Source of the DNA: Nitrosomonas sp. Nm132
GTDB lineage: Bacteria > Pseudomonadota > Gammaproteobacteria > Burkholderiales > Nitrosomonadaceae
NCBI RefSeq assembly: GCF_900100485.1
Contig: NZ_FNDH01000015.1
Coordinates: 1 to 64,000 of the forward strand
Direction of reading: 5' to 3'
DNA length: 64,000 nucleotides
The notes beneath the pieces were generated by a model, which ran no database searches, was not told the origin of the DNA, and saw nothing but the letters and a program-made list of their open reading frames with translations. Of the stretch, positions 44,648 through 54,675 are shown one piece after another. The number at the start of each line of letters is the position of its first letter. Within the stretch, counting starts at the first letter, position 1. Position numbers and translations under genes: made by a program.

Positions 44648-45352
44648 ATGCCTAGATTTATTGCTTTGATCCCTGCCGCAGGCTCCGGTGCGCGCATGGG
44701 TAACCAGTTGCCAAAACAGTATTTATCGCTGGCGGGGAAACCGATGATTTACCATGCTTTGCACACGCTGTGCAGTTCCGCAAGCATTTTTAGGGTATTT
44801 GTCATTCTCGCACCGGATGATCATGAATGGCTACGCTACGACTGGTCACCCTTCTCTGACAAGCTGGTGGTGCGCTATTGCGGCGGTGCAACGCGCGCTG
44901 ACAGCGTGTTGAACGGACTGAAGGCCATGCAATCAGAGGCATCGATTTGTAATGATGATTGGGTGCTCGTGCATGATGCGGCAAGGCCTTGCCTGAGTGT
45001 CGCTCAGGTCGAACAACTGATCGATGTGCTAACGCCTGATGAGGTTGGTGGATTACTGGCTATTCCGGTTGCAGATACCTTGAAACGTGCTGATCCGAAT
45101 CAGCGTGCCATGGACACAGCATCCAGAGAGGGCTTGTGGCAGGCACAAACACCGCAAATGTTTCGCCTGGGTTTGTTAAAGGAGGCGCTGAGCAAAGTGG
45201 ACAGTGCTACTATTACGGACGATGCGAGCGCGATCGAGGCTATGGGTCTTCATCCCAGATTGGTGCTGAGCGATGCCTATAATTTCAAAGTTACGTATCC
45301 GCAAGATTTGGCTTTGGCGGAACTCATTTTGCAGAAGAGGGAAACAAGGTGA
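44648..45352 (+). CDS. ispD: 2-C-methyl-D-erythritol 4-phosphate cytidylyltransferase
   Basis: A 234-residue enzyme of the non-mevalonate isoprenoid pathway, joining CTP and methylerythritol phosphate. The nucleotidyl-transferase signature '[20 protein letters not shown]' (landmarks) is at residues 7-27, '[10 protein letters not shown]' near 114 and '[10 protein letters not shown]' near 195. The stop overlaps the GTG start of ispF by 4 bases, the standard order. Confidence 0.95.
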   Translation: MPRFIALIPAAGSGARMGNQLPKQYLSLAGKPMIYHALHTLCSSASIFRVFVILAPDDHEWLRYDWSPFSDKLVVRYCGGATRADSVLNGLKAMQSEASICNDDWVLVHDAARPCLSVAQVEQLIDVLTPDEVGGLLAIPVADTLKRADPNQRAMDTASREGLWQAQTPQMFRLGLLKEALSKVDSATITDDASAIEAMGLHPRLVLSDAYNFKVTYPQDLALAELILQKRETR

Positions 45353-45846
45353 AAAATATTAGAATTGGTCAGGGTTTTGATGTGCATCAGCTGGTAGCAG
45401 GCCGCGATCTGATCATCGGTGGCGTAACGATTCCTTACGACAAAGGTTTGCTAGGACATTCTGACGCGGATGTGCTGCTGCATGCGCTGTGCGATGCATT
45501 GCTGGGTGCGGCAGCGTTAGGGGATATCGGCCAGCATTTTTCAGACAGTGATGCACGCTATAAAAATATCGACAGCCGTTTGCTACTGCGCGAGGTACAC
45601 CGCTTGCTGATCAGTAAGCGCTACAGGGTCACAAACATCGATGCAACCATTATCGCGCAGGCGCCTAAAATGGCTCCGCATATCCTGGCAATGATTGCCA
45701 ATATTGCTCAAGATTTGAACATGTCTACCAGCGATATCAATATCAAAGCAAAAACTGCGGAGAAGCTTGGTTTTATTGGGCGGGGCGAAGGCATTGTAGC
45801 TGAGGTGGTCTGTCTGATTACGCATATTGACGACATTTGTGATTGA
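45349..45846 (+). CDS. ispF: 2-C-methyl-D-erythritol 2,4-cyclodiphosphate synthase
   Basis: A 165-residue enzyme following IspD in isoprenoid synthesis. The metal-binding 'GQGFDVHQL' and '[15 protein letters not shown]' are typical, as is '[16 protein letters not shown]'. The start is GTG, in the four-base overlap with ispD. Its end overlaps the next gene. Confidence 0.95.
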   Translation: MKNIRIGQGFDVHQLVAGRDLIIGGVTIPYDKGLLGHSDADVLLHALCDALLGAAALGDIGQHFSDSDARYKNIDSRLLLREVHRLLISKRYRVTNIDATIIAQAPKMAPHILAMIANIAQDLNMSTSDINIKAKTAEKLGFIGRGEGIVAEVVCLITHIDDICD

Positions 45847-46390
45847 AGCAAATACTTCTCCAGAAACAACCGTAAAAGTTTTTTTTGCAGTCTGGCCTGA
45901 TGTCGCTGCTCAGGAAAGATTGAGCAAACTGGCTGGGCAACTGGTAGATGTCTGCGGCGGCAGAAAAATCAGTTTGCCGCTGATCCATCTCACCTTGGTA
46001 TTTATTGGAAATGTAGAGAGTCAACAGCTGGAAACGCTCCGGCAGGTAGCGAATCAAGTCAAGCAGTTTAGCTTCGATTTGACTGTGGATGAAATCCAAT
46101 ACTGGCGACATAATCGCATTGTCCATGTTGGTTCAAGCCAATGCCCCGCTGGGCTTTCTGTGCTGGTAGCCGATTTACAGAATAGATTGTCTCAGGCAGG
46201 CTTCTCGCTCGAGAAACGCCGCTATATTCCCCACATTACTTTAATAAGAAAAGCCTTGTGCAATACTTTGCCCAATTTGACGATGCCCATTACCTGGCAT
46301 GTAAATGAATGGGCGTTGGTACAATCCAAGCAGACCGATGAAGGCATTGTGTATGTTTCACTTGATCGCTGGCCTCTGGAAAAAGTCTGA
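45827..46390 (+). CDS. thpR: RNA 2',3'-cyclic phosphodiesterase
   Basis: 2H phosphoesterase of up to 187 residues. The two HxTx motifs are 'HLTLVFIG' and 'HITLIRK'. Family members act on 2',3'-cyclic RNA ends (once called 2'-5' ligase). The start is uncertain: TTG at 45827 or GTG at 45839 are both inside the end of ispF and neither has a strong ribosome site, which suggests translational coupling. Confidence 0.88.
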   Translation: MTTFVIEANTSPETTVKVFFAVWPDVAAQERLSKLAGQLVDVCGGRKISLPLIHLTLVFIGNVESQQLETLRQVANQVKQFSFDLTVDEIQYWRHNRIVHVGSSQCPAGLSVLVADLQNRLSQAGFSLEKRRYIPHITLIRKALCNTLPNLTMPITWHVNEWALVQSKQTDEGIVYVSLDRWPLEKV

Positions 46391-46434
46391 ATACGGTATA
46401 ACATTACTTTTCTGAAAAAACTCTTTTAATCCTA

Positions 46435-47109
46435 ATGAAAATTCTTGCGCTCGATACTTCCACTGAATATTGCTCACTTGCCTTATGGTTGGATGGGGTT
46501 GTACTGAGCAAAGAAGTGCTGGCTGGGCAAAAGCATACCGAGTTACTGCTGCCTATGCTGCAGGAAATGCTGACTGAATCTGGGCTGGCTCTGACCCAAT
46601 TGGATGGCTTCGCTTTCGGCGCCGGACCGGGATCATTTACTGGCTTACGTATCGCTTGCGGGATAGTGCAAGGACTGGCGTTTGCTACTGACCTGCCTGT
46701 TATCGGAATCAGTACGTTAGAAGCGATGGCGCAAAAAGTTGGCGCAAGTCACGTCATGACGGCGCTCGATGCGCGGATGGGTGAAATTTATTATGCCGCT
46801 TATCTTCATACTGGTGAAGATTGGTCAATTGTACAAGCACCCATACTCTGTTTGCCCCAGCATATTCCTCAGGTTCCAGGGAAGGGCTGCTGGGTGGGGT
46901 GTGGTAGCGGTTTTGACCAGTACTATGAGACGCTCAGCCATCTTTACCGTGACAGTTTGTGCCGAATTGATCTGGGGTGTTACCCGCACGCCCAAGAAAT
47001 AGCGCAGCTCGCTGCGCCCAAATTAATGAAGGGATTAGGCGTTGCTGCCGAAGAGGCTGCTCCTGTTTATATACGAAACAAGGTGGCTTTGAAGGAAAGC
47101 GAACGATGA
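46435..47109 (+). CDS. tsaB: tRNA threonylcarbamoyladenosine biosynthesis protein TsaB
   Basis: A 224-residue ASKHA-fold protein ('MKILALDTSTEYCSLAL', 'GFAFGAGPGSFTGLRI'), scaffold of the TsaBDE complex that makes t6A on tRNA. It lacks the metal His residues of TsaD, as expected. The stop overlaps the rimI start (ATGA), the usual pairing. Confidence 0.94.
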   Translation: MKILALDTSTEYCSLALWLDGVVLSKEVLAGQKHTELLLPMLQEMLTESGLALTQLDGFAFGAGPGSFTGLRIACGIVQGLAFATDLPVIGISTLEAMAQKVGASHVMTALDARMGEIYYAAYLHTGEDWSIVQAPILCLPQHIPQVPGKGCWVGCGSGFDQYYETLSHLYRDSLCRIDLGCYPHAQEIAQLAAPKLMKGLGVAAEEAAPVYIRNKVALKESER

Positions 47110-47567
47110 GCGATGCTTTGCAGCAAGCATGTCAGATCAGGGAAATGCGCTTGGAGGATGTGAGTCGGGTCATTCTCATTGAGCGTGAAATTTTTCTTTT
47201 TCCCTGGACGGAGATGAATTTTGCTGATTCGGTTAAAGCAGGCTACCACTGCCGCGTGCTAGAGCAAAATGATGTGCTTATTGGTTACGGTATCATGATG
47301 ATGGGCCCAGATGAGGCCCATATTCTGACTATTGGCATCTCAGCGCAATGGCAGCATCAGGGCTGGGGTGGCAAGCTACTGCAGTATTTCATCGATCTTG
47401 CTAAACAGCAGGAAGCTGTATCAGTATTGCTGGATGTGCGAGAGTCCAATATCGGTGCCGCCAATTTATACCGGCGCTTGGGTTTTAAACAAATCGCAGT
47501 TCGTAAAGGGTATTATCCCGCCATGTGTGGGCGTGAGGATGCGTTGGTGATGAGACTGGAATTATGA
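47106..47567 (+). CDS. rimI: Ribosomal-protein-S18-alanine N-acetyltransferase
   Basis: A 153-residue GNAT acetyltransferase. The acetyl-CoA loop is 'ISAQWQHQGWGGKLL' and the C-terminal 'NIGAANLYRRLGF...GYYP' is typical of RimI, which acetylates the N-terminus of protein S18. The start at 47106 is in the ATGA overlap with tsaB; a longer frame to 46977 is only overlap. Confidence 0.93.
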   Translation: MSDALQQACQIREMRLEDVSRVILIEREIFLFPWTEMNFADSVKAGYHCRVLEQNDVLIGYGIMMMGPDEAHILTIGISAQWQHQGWGGKLLQYFIDLAKQQEAVSVLLDVRESNIGAANLYRRLGFKQIAVRKGYYPAMCGREDALVMRLEL

Positions 47568-48304
47568 AGCAACGGCGCCGCAAGGAGATATTGCACGAAC
47601 TCGGTTTGACTCCTATCTGGCGCAGCAGGGCAGATAGCATTCTGAATGAGGGCGCACCGATGACTATCCCTGTTGATCAATCCATTCCAGTGGCCACCGC
47701 TACAGCGCCGGAGAATGATGATCGGGCGGCACGGATTGCAAAGATGGACTGGGTGCAGCTTGAAGCTGCAGTTGCTTGCTGTACTGCGTGTCCATTATGT
47801 CAGTCAAGAACGCGAACGGTATTTGGAGTAGGTGATGAACAGGCTGATTGGTTGTTTATCGGAGAAGGACCTGGTGCGAAAGAAGATGAAATAGGCGAGC
47901 CTTTCGTCGGTCAAGCAGGCAAATTACTGGATAATATGCTGAAGTCCATTCAATTGCAGCGCGGCGACCGGGTCTATATCACCAATATCGTAAAATGCCG
48001 ACCGCCTAATAACAGAAATCCCGAACCCAGCGAAGCCGAGCAGTGTCATCCTTATCTGGCAAGGCAGATCGTATTGATTAAACCTAAACTGATTGTCGCG
48101 TTAGGAAAAATTGCAGCGCAGAATTTATTGCATACCAGCGAGAGTATCGCCAATTTACGTGGTAAATTACACCGCTATTCAGACATTCCTTTGATTGTTA
48201 CTTATCATCCTGCATATCTGTTACGCTCACTCTCAGATAAAGCCAAAGCATGGGAGGATTTATGCTTTGCCAAGGCGACCATGCAATCATTGTTGGTTCA
48301 ATGA
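47564..48304 (+). CDS. Uracil-DNA glycosylase, type 4/5 (iron-sulfur)
   Basis: A 246-residue repair glycosylase that removes uracil from DNA. The N-terminal extension ahead of the fold is about 65 residues. Cys pair 'CTACPLC' and later 'NIVKCRPP' and 'EAEQCHPYL' supply the four 4Fe-4S ligands. The active-site 'IGEGPGAKEDEIGEPFVGQAG' (landmarks) is typical of family 4. It overlaps rimI by 4 bases, so tsaB-rimI-udg are one unit. Confidence 0.93.
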   Translation: MKQRRRKEILHELGLTPIWRSRADSILNEGAPMTIPVDQSIPVATATAPENDDRAARIAKMDWVQLEAAVACCTACPLCQSRTRTVFGVGDEQADWLFIGEGPGAKEDEIGEPFVGQAGKLLDNMLKSIQLQRGDRVYITNIVKCRPPNNRNPEPSEAEQCHPYLARQIVLIKPKLIVALGKIAAQNLLHTSESIANLRGKLHRYSDIPLIVTYHPAYLLRSLSDKAKAWEDLCFAKATMQSLLVQ

Positions 48305-48344
48305 TTTTGAAGCGTTCTACAGAAAAAGTGAAAGCATAATGGTG

Positions 48345-49619
48345 TCAATGTATTTTATGCATCCCAATCAGATGAAGTGAGTCCTGCTTGCTCTGGTTAA
48401 GCAAGTGCCATTTATGGATGAGGATCATGCTCACGGCGACAAATAGGCCAAATAGTGCAATCACAACGTAAATATGCACATCCATCATGATGAACAACGC
48501 ATACAGCAATATCATGGCAAGAATACTGAGATTCTCGTTGAAATTCTGTACTGCGATCGAATGACCGGCGCCCATCAAAATATGTCCGCGATGCTGTAAG
48601 AGGGCATTCATCGGTACCACAAAAAATCCAGCCAGACTTCCGATCAGGATCAGCAGCACAATCGCAATCCACAAATCCTGCACAGTGATCATCATCATCA
48701 CGACTATTCCCATGGCAATGCCCAGTGGAATGACTTTTACCGAATCACGCAGCGAGACTAATTTAGCCGCCAAGACCGCTCCCAGCGCAATGCCGAGCGC
48801 TACTACGCCCTGTAGTTGTGCCGCTTCATTGAGTGGGAACCCAAGCGCGATATCAGCCCACTTCAAGACAATAAATTGCAAGGTGGCGCCTGCTCCCCAG
48901 AACAAGGTTGTGACAGCAAGTGAGATCTGGCCAAGCTTGTCGGTCCATAATAGCTTGACGCAATGTGCGAATTCGTGGATCAGAAATGACGGATTCTTTC
49001 TGAGTATTCGATGATCAATTCCAGTATTGGGTATGAATAAGTTAAAAGTGGCTGCAATCGTATAAAATGCTGCAACAAGTAGAATGGCCGCTTCTAGCCG
49101 CGTATCCAGACCTGTATCAATGAAAGGAAAATCAATCGACAACAGAACGGACGAAATGGCAGGCGTGATGAGAAGTCCGCCGAGCACTGTGCCAAGCACG
49201 ATAGAACCGACAGTTAGCCCTTCAATCCAGCCATTGGCAATCACCAGTTTTTCCGGAGGCAACAACTCGGTCAGTATGCCGTATTTTGCGGGAGAGTAGG
49301 CTGCTGCACCTAGCCCGACAATGGCATAGGCGCCGAGTGCAAAATACTGATGCATCGCAAAGAACAAAAGGATACAGCCAGCAATTTTAATCGAGTTGCT
49401 GATGAACATGACCCGTCCCTTGGCCATGGAATCCGCAAATGCGCCTACAAATGGTGCCAGAATGACATAGAACAGCACAAATACGAATTTGAGCATAGGA
49501 GTAAGATAAGCGGGCGCATGCAAATCAATCAACAGGGCGATCGCCACTACCAGTAATGCATTATCAGCTAATGACGAAAAAAATTGCGCCGCCATTATCG
49601 TATAGAATCCGCGCTCCAA
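48345..49619 (-). CDS. lplT: Lysophospholipid transporter LplT (MFS)
   Basis: A 424-residue major-facilitator permease with about 12 membrane helices. 'MERGFYTIMAAQFFSSLADNALLVVAIALL' (landmarks only) and 'ELLPPEKLVIANGWIEGLTVGSIVLG' match LplT, which flips lysophospholipids across the inner membrane for re-acylation. The companion acyltransferase Aas is not in the window. It is convergent with the uracil glycosylase gene. Confidence 0.9.
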   Translation of the reverse strand: MERGFYTIMAAQFFSSLADNALLVVAIALLIDLHAPAYLTPMLKFVFVLFYVILAPFVGAFADSMAKGRVMFISNSIKIAGCILLFFAMHQYFALGAYAIVGLGAAAYSPAKYGILTELLPPEKLVIANGWIEGLTVGSIVLGTVLGGLLITPAISSVLLSIDFPFIDTGLDTRLEAAILLVAAFYTIAATFNLFIPNTGIDHRILRKNPSFLIHEFAHCVKLLWTDKLGQISLAVTTLFWGAGATLQFIVLKWADIALGFPLNEAAQLQGVVALGIALGAVLAAKLVSLRDSVKVIPLGIAMGIVVMMMITVQDLWIAIVLLILIGSLAGFFVVPMNALLQHRGHILMGAGHSIAVQNFNENLSILAMILLYALFIMMDVHIYVVIALFGLFVAVSMILIHKWHLLNQSKQDSLHLIGMHKIH

Positions 49620-49829
49620 ATGTCCTCCCTTAATAACCTCTATTTATAATCTTTTCTGTCATGTCTATCAGAAAATAACAGGTTTATATCATAAAAATAA
49701 TGAGCCAGTCCTAAGCATAAGCTGAATAATAACTATTCTGTGCTTCATCCAGATGAAAATTTTATCTTGTTTTAGCAAGGGTAGAATGCCCATACTATGG
49801 CGACAGTTCCAGTGAAACTGGATAGGCTG

Positions 49830-50408
49830 CTATGGATTGCTGGCCACGTTTTCGAGGTATTCCACTTTGACTTCAGTAAGACCACGTAGCCCAATTTTTT
49901 TAGCTGCACCATGCGACAGATCAATCAATCTATTTCTCTTGAAAGGACCACGATCATTGACAATTACATCGATAGCGCGGCCATTACGAAGATTGGTCAC
50001 TCTTACCTTAGTGGGTAAGGGGAGAGTTTTATGCGCGGCTGATATCCCTTGTGGGTAAAAACGTGTTCCCATCGCAGTTCGGTTGCCCGATTCCGCGCCA
50101 TACCATGAAGCAATGCCCTTCTCACTGTAGCCCACCGCTGAAGACATTGGATAATAGGTCTTACCCCGTACTTTGTAGGGTTTATTATAGGGGGCATGTT
50201 GCTGTGTTCGGGATACTGTTGGGGTGGGCGTTTTTATGGGAGCAGAGCAACCACTAAATAAGCAGATGATCAATAATACTAATGCTCCGGTAGGCATCAG
50301 AGAGCGTGATTTTCCAGATCTTCGCGATTCAGCCAGCTTAATCACGTATTGCTTAGGAAAAGATCCCATTCCCATTTTGAAAAAACCAATTTTTGATTCA
50401 ATCATCAT
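49830..50408 (-). CDS. rlpA: RlpA-type septal ring lytic transglycosylase
   Basis: Double-psi beta-barrel lipoprotein, up to 192 residues. The RlpA core is 'GIASWYGAESGNRTAMG', 'LPLPTKVRVTNLRNGR' and 'IVNDRGPFKRNRLIDLS', with catalytic Asp in 'VNDRGPF'. The lipobox 'LFSGC' near residue 54 implies a start nearer 'MPTGALVLLI', but no ribosome site distinguishes it from the upstream ATGs. It lacks a SPOR domain, so it is the short form. Confidence 0.88.
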   Translation of the reverse strand: MMIESKIGFFKMGMGSFPKQYVIKLAESRRSGKSRSLMPTGALVLLIICLFSGCSAPIKTPTPTVSRTQQHAPYNKPYKVRGKTYYPMSSAVGYSEKGIASWYGAESGNRTAMGTRFYPQGISAAHKTLPLPTKVRVTNLRNGRAIDVIVNDRGPFKRNRLIDLSHGAAKKIGLRGLTEVKVEYLENVASNP

Positions 50409-50843
50409 CGTAACAATCTTTGTTTTATATTATTTAATTTTAATAGTACCTTGATTGCTTAATGTGTCTGACTTGGGAGTCAGTGCACTAGATTATATCT
50501 ACTGCATGTTCAAACATCGTATTGGGTAGCACTTCTTTCAATTTGGCTATTACGCAAGCTATCAACTTTTAGTTCAATATTTTTTATAATAAGAAATATC
50601 CATTTTAGCATTATAACGATTGTTTCCAGATTAGCTAAACCCGATATATCCGTGAATTGCGCGCAACAGCATCAGAAAAATTATGTTTTTAGGGAATTCT
50701 CTGGCAATTTGCATAAAAGAAGCGCATAGACACTGACAATATTTGGGTAAGCAGCTTTGAAACTTGCTGTTGAACACGGCAGCAGAAATGTTTCTCTTAT
50801 CAACGCCAATCTTTAATTAAAAATAAATAATAGGAATAACACT
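50409..50843. other. 435-bp intergenic region
   Basis: AT-rich DNA between the divergent rlpA and metalloprotease genes. I see no additional gene or strong hairpin. It should carry both promoters. Confidence 0.4.
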
Positions 50844-52433
50844 ATGCCAGCTCCTACGACCTCAAGCGAGGTCATTCCGGTTAATTTGACAGGAAATATC
50901 AGTATCGATGCGCTCATTTTTGGCAAGCGATGGGCAAGCTCGACGATTACTTATAGCTTTCCAGGCAATGATTCTTACTGGTCAACCGATCCCTCAAAAG
51001 GCTATGGTCCGACTAACGGCGAAGGAGAGCCCTGGAATCTACAGGCTTTTATGCCGCTTGCTGCCTCTGATCAGACTTACTTCAGTACTGCGCTGCAGCA
51101 GTGGGTGAATGTTGCAAATGTACAGTTTAGATTAGTCGCCGAATCCCAATACGCTGTCGGCGATATTCGTGTCGCCTACAGCGAAGCAAAGGATATGGCT
51201 GATGCAGAAGCTTGGTCATATTTGCCACTTGGGACGGGTTTTGCCGCTGGAGGGGATATCTGGATCAAAAGTTCGAGTAGTAGCGCTCAAGAGCCATGGA
51301 TTCCCGGGAGCTATGCCTTTCTGACAGTCATGCATGAAATCGGTCATGCGCTGGGCCTTGATCACCCTTTCGAGGCGCGTGGATTTCCATCTTCGATGGA
51401 TACCATGTCTTCAACGATCATGAGCTATTCTGCGTTGCCAGGAAATCAAAATTCAGCTTTTGATTTCTATCCTACTACCCCGATGCCATTGGACATATTG
51501 GCAATCCAGCATGTGTACGGAGCCAATACTACTTATCATCGTGAGGATAATCGCTATCAGTATGATGATGCCAGAACTTACCATGAGACGATCTGGGACA
51601 GTGGGGGAATCGACTGGATTGAGTATAGCGGCGCGCAGATTGCGATTATTGATCTGAGGGAGGGAGAAGGATCATTGATCGGTAACGCTGTGTTGGTAGG
51701 GGATAGTGTAAGCGCGGATTTGGCTCAGAATATCTGGATTGCTTATGGTGCAGTTATCGAAAATGCATCAGGTGGTCAAGGAGATGATCTACTGATCGGT
51801 AACAGGTATAACAATATTTTGTCAGGTAGTGGTGGGCATGATGATCTGATCGGCAGAGAAGGCGATGATACTTTGTCGGGTGGGACAGGAATGGATACTG
51901 CGGTATTTCTAGGACCGCGCGCTCATTATGCCGTGAGTAAGTCTCAGGGAGGCTATACTGTAATTGATCAAACGGGAGCCGATGGTCAGGACTCTGTTGC
52001 GGAGATAGAGCGCCTGGAATTTAGTGACATTGGGTTAGCGCTTGATATGGAGGGGCACGCTGGACAGGTCGCCAAATTCCTCGGGGCAGTATTTGGCGCT
52101 GAATCGGTCAATAATAAAGAGTATGTCAGCATTGGCTTATCCTTGCTTGATAACGGCATGAGTAATGAGGCGCTGGCCACGGTAGCGCTCGATGCAGCAG
52201 GCGCGCGTACCCATAATGAAACAGTCATGCTGTTATGGCGTAATTTATTTGGTATCAATCCAGCGCAGGAGCAGAAACGGCCTTACTTGCAGATGCTGGA
52301 TAGTGGGGAAGTGTCGGCTGCTGCTTTGACAGTATTTGCAGCGGATACCCCAATCAATACTGACAATATCCATCTCGTGGGTTTGATGCAATCAGGAATT
52401 GAGTTCGCCTTGCAATCAGGTAATTTGGCTTAA
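50844..52433 (+). CDS. Serralysin-like M10 metalloprotease with RTX repeats and DUF4214
   Basis: A 529-residue secreted metalloprotease. The zinc site HEIGHALGLDHP (about residues 164-175) is HExxHxxGxxH and the Met-turn is in 'STIMSYSALP'. At about 310-350 are RTX calcium-binding nonapeptides ('GGQGDDLLIG', 'GREGDDTLSGG'), followed by a DUF4214 domain at about 410-520. There is no Sec signal, and RTX repeats imply type I secretion, but no ABC/MFP exporter is nearby. The ribosome site is weak ('TAGGAATAAC'). It stands alone. Confidence 0.9.
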   Translation: MPAPTTSSEVIPVNLTGNISIDALIFGKRWASSTITYSFPGNDSYWSTDPSKGYGPTNGEGEPWNLQAFMPLAASDQTYFSTALQQWVNVANVQFRLVAESQYAVGDIRVAYSEAKDMADAEAWSYLPLGTGFAAGGDIWIKSSSSSAQEPWIPGSYAFLTVMHEIGHALGLDHPFEARGFPSSMDTMSSTIMSYSALPGNQNSAFDFYPTTPMPLDILAIQHVYGANTTYHREDNRYQYDDARTYHETIWDSGGIDWIEYSGAQIAIIDLREGEGSLIGNAVLVGDSVSADLAQNIWIAYGAVIENASGGQGDDLLIGNRYNNILSGSGGHDDLIGREGDDTLSGGTGMDTAVFLGPRAHYAVSKSQGGYTVIDQTGADGQDSVAEIERLEFSDIGLALDMEGHAGQVAKFLGAVFGAESVNNKEYVSIGLSLLDNGMSNEALATVALDAAGARTHNETVMLLWRNLFGINPAQEQKRPYLQMLDSGEVSAAALTVFAADTPINTDNIHLVGLMQSGIEFALQSGNLA

Positions 52434-52478
52434 ATAGCGCTACAATATTCAATTAAATCTTTTTCGGATTGTCACCAT

Positions 52479-53589
52479 ATGGATGCAGAACAACTCAATA
52501 GCTTAATTCATCATCTTGCCGATCTCAATGATCGGGAAACAGCATTGCGGAGGTATCTTTGACTTCGATACCAAGAAATTACGGTTGACCGAAGTCGCCA
52601 GGCGAGCAGAAGATCCGTCTGTCTGGAATGATGCCCAACGCGCCCAGGAATTAGGGCGCGAGAAGAAGGCGCTGGAAAGCGTGGTGTTGACGCTCGAGGG
52701 GCTCGACAGGCAATTGCAAGATGCCAATGAATTGCTTCAGATTGCGAAAGAAGAAAATGACGATGCGACCTTGCAAAGTATCGTATCTGATGTCGCACAG
52801 ATCGAAAAAATAGTGGCTGATATCGAATTTCGCCGCATGTTCTCAGATCCGATGGATCCCAACAACTGTTTTATCGATATTCAATCTGGTTCGGGAGGGA
52901 CGGAAGCTCAGGATTGGGCATCCATGCTGGAAAGGATGTATTTGCGCTATTGCGAGCGCCGTGACTTTGAGGTGGAGGTGCTCGAGGAATCTGCAGGTGA
53001 TACTGCAGGAATCAAAAGTGCTACGCTCAAAGTAAGCGGCGATTATGCCTATGGTTATTTACGAACTGAAACCGGGGTGCATCGCCTCGTGCGTAAATCG
53101 CCGTTCGATTCGGGAAACCGCCGTCATACTTCTTTTGCCAGTGTGTTCGTTTATCCCGAAGTCGATGACAGTATCGAGATCGACATCAATCCTGCCGATT
53201 TACGGATAGATACTTTCCGCGCCTCCGGTGCAGGTGGCCAGCACATCAATAAGACCGATTCGGCTGTGCGAATTACGCACCTTCCCACCAATATCGTGGT
53301 GCAATGCCAAAGCGGCCGCTCGCAACATCGGAATAAAGCCGATGCCATGGCCATGCTGAAATCCCGTCTTTATGAGGCTGAATTGCGCAAACGCAATGAG
53401 ACCAAGCAGGCAGTAGAGGATGCCAAGACCGATATCGCATGGGGTTACCAGATCCGCTCCTATGTGCTGGACCAATCCCGCATTAAGGACTTGCGGACCA
53501 ATGTTGAAATCGGCAATACCCAGGCCGTGCTCGATGGGGATCTGGATGATTTTATTCAAGCGAGCCTCAAGCAGGGAGTGGATGCTTGA
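52479..53589 (+). CDS. prfB: Peptide chain release factor 2, with programmed +1 frameshift
   Basis: RF2 recognises UGA and UAA and releases the peptide. The ATG at 52479 opens a 27-codon frame ending at UGA 52560-52562 in the classical context AGG TAT CTT TGA C, with an internal GGAGG stimulator. Skipping one base continues the frame from 52561 to the stop at 53589, giving about 369 residues. The tripeptide Ser-Pro-Phe ('RKSPFDSG') reads the stop codon and GGQ ('[10 protein letters not shown]') triggers hydrolysis. The shift is autoregulatory and not a pseudogene mark. Unlike many genomes, lysS does not follow. Confidence 0.96.
52552..52563 (+). promoter_or_regulatory. prfB programmed +1 frameshift site
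   Basis: GTATCTTTGACT region with an upstream Shine-Dalgarno-like GGAGG. The slippery CTT and the slow UGA-C stop favour a +1 shift when RF2 is scarce. Sequence and spacing match the conserved site. Confidence 0.93.
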
Positions 53590-53651
53590 AGCCAAGTGAA
53601 AGCTTGCGCTGCATTGGACATATCAATCACGCAGCAGCACGCTCATATGAT

Positions 53652-53711
53652 GCTTAACGCTGAAGCTAAAGGGCGCGCTTTAGCGCGTCCCATTTGAGCG
53701 CCGAGTTAGGC
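53652..53711 (-). other. Integron attC site (after HNH cassette 1)
   Basis: On - the site reads GCCTAAC (53711-53705) to GTTAAGC (53658-53652), perfect matches to RYYYAAC and GTTRRRY, 60 bp in all. The interior GGGCGCGC/GCGCGTCCC stem folds with one bulge. It lies 3' of the first HNH gene, in the right orientation for its cassette. Confidence 0.85.
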
Positions 53712-53760
53712 AGAGGAGCCCAGTCGGACGCCGTGATTGAAGGTTATATAAATCATGTGG

Positions 53761-54597
53761 TTAGCTATAATGGGCCTGCCGATGACAGTTTGGACAAAGA
53801 GCTACTGCATTGGCAACCGTATCTTCACCACCTTCCGCAAGCATTTTAATGTGATGGACCTCAAGGTATGGCGTATTGTCCGCGCGGCGAATAAATGGTG
53901 CCGGATTGTTGCAGTGCTCACAGTATCCATTTGCACGTAAAAGAACTTCGGCTACCACATCAGGATTGCGAGTAAAGGAAATGGATGCGATTTTGATTTT
54001 GTTGGGAATTGTTTCGGTGTTTTCCAGTCGTTTGCGCCGTGCTTCTCGGGTGTCGAGCAATGCGGCACGAACCGAGTTTTGGAATTGTTCGTTAGTAATT
54101 TTTTCTGTTTTGTTTTTCCAGAACTCACTTAGACGCGTTTTTTTTCGTCGCTCTTGGATAGAGTCCTTGTCGCTTGCAATCGGTGATGCGAAAATTTTTT
54201 CGGTAGCTGATGAAAATGAATTCCATAAAAGTTTGTTGTCGAGTAATTTTGGGATTATTTCTAATGATACAGAATGAGCCCAGATCAATGGATGTCTTGA
54301 CTTTTGCGTAGACTTTACTGGTCTATATTCAATATTCTCGATTGGCGGAGCTTGTTGGTCGACCAACAGCCAAAATCCTTGATCTTCCCCTGAGCGTTGG
54401 ATGGCTGCGAGGTAAATTCCTCCAACAACGAGACTTGCTCTTGAAGTATGAACTCCAAACCACGCACGTTCTGGGCAGTTCGTGTGTTCAAAGGTAACTT
54501 CGAAGAAGGCAATAATGCTATTTGCTAGTTCTGCCGAAATGTCGCGACGCGAATTTAACCATCGATTTAATTCCGTTTCCCATTCAAAGCCGCTCAT
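53761..54597 (-). CDS. HNH endonuclease-domain protein, integron cassette gene 1
   Basis: A 278-residue protein. The C-terminal 60 residues are a HNH/Zn domain: 'YCEHCNNPAPF' and 'CPNCHRQAHY' supply two CxxC pairs, with 'LEVHHIKML' holding the catalytic His. A longer N-terminal part ('WFGVHTSRASLVVGGIY', 'SRHPLIWAHSVSLEII') has no known match for me. The ATG is 16 bases after one attC and the stop is 50 bases before another, so it is a full cassette. Restriction or antiphage activity is plausible; the target is unknown. Confidence 0.8.
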   Translation of the reverse strand: MSGFEWETELNRWLNSRRDISAELANSIIAFFEVTFEHTNCPERAWFGVHTSRASLVVGGIYLAAIQRSGEDQGFWLLVDQQAPPIENIEYRPVKSTQKSRHPLIWAHSVSLEIIPKLLDNKLLWNSFSSATEKIFASPIASDKDSIQERRKKTRLSEFWKNKTEKITNEQFQNSVRAALLDTREARRKRLENTETIPNKIKIASISFTRNPDVVAEVLLRANGYCEHCNNPAPFIRRADNTPYLEVHHIKMLAEGGEDTVANAVALCPNCHRQAHYS

Positions 54598-54612
54598 GGA
54601 TGAAATGCCTTT

Positions 54613-54675
54613 TCCTAACGTCGAAGCTCAGGGGCGCGCTGCTTGCGGCGTGCCCCTTGGAGCGCAGTGTTAGCC
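54613..54675 (-). other. Integron attC site (between the two HNH cassettes)
   Basis: On - it runs from GGCTAAC (54675-54669) to GTTAGGA (54619-54613), 63 bp. GGGGCGCGC pairs with GCGGCGTGCCCC and GCTC with GAGC, giving a strong imperfect stem. The stop codon of HNH gene 2 lies inside the first core. Confidence 0.8.

Noticed and set aside
52516-53589. prfB as a late-starting or broken gene
   Set aside because: The conserved programmed frameshift joins it to the ATG at 52479.
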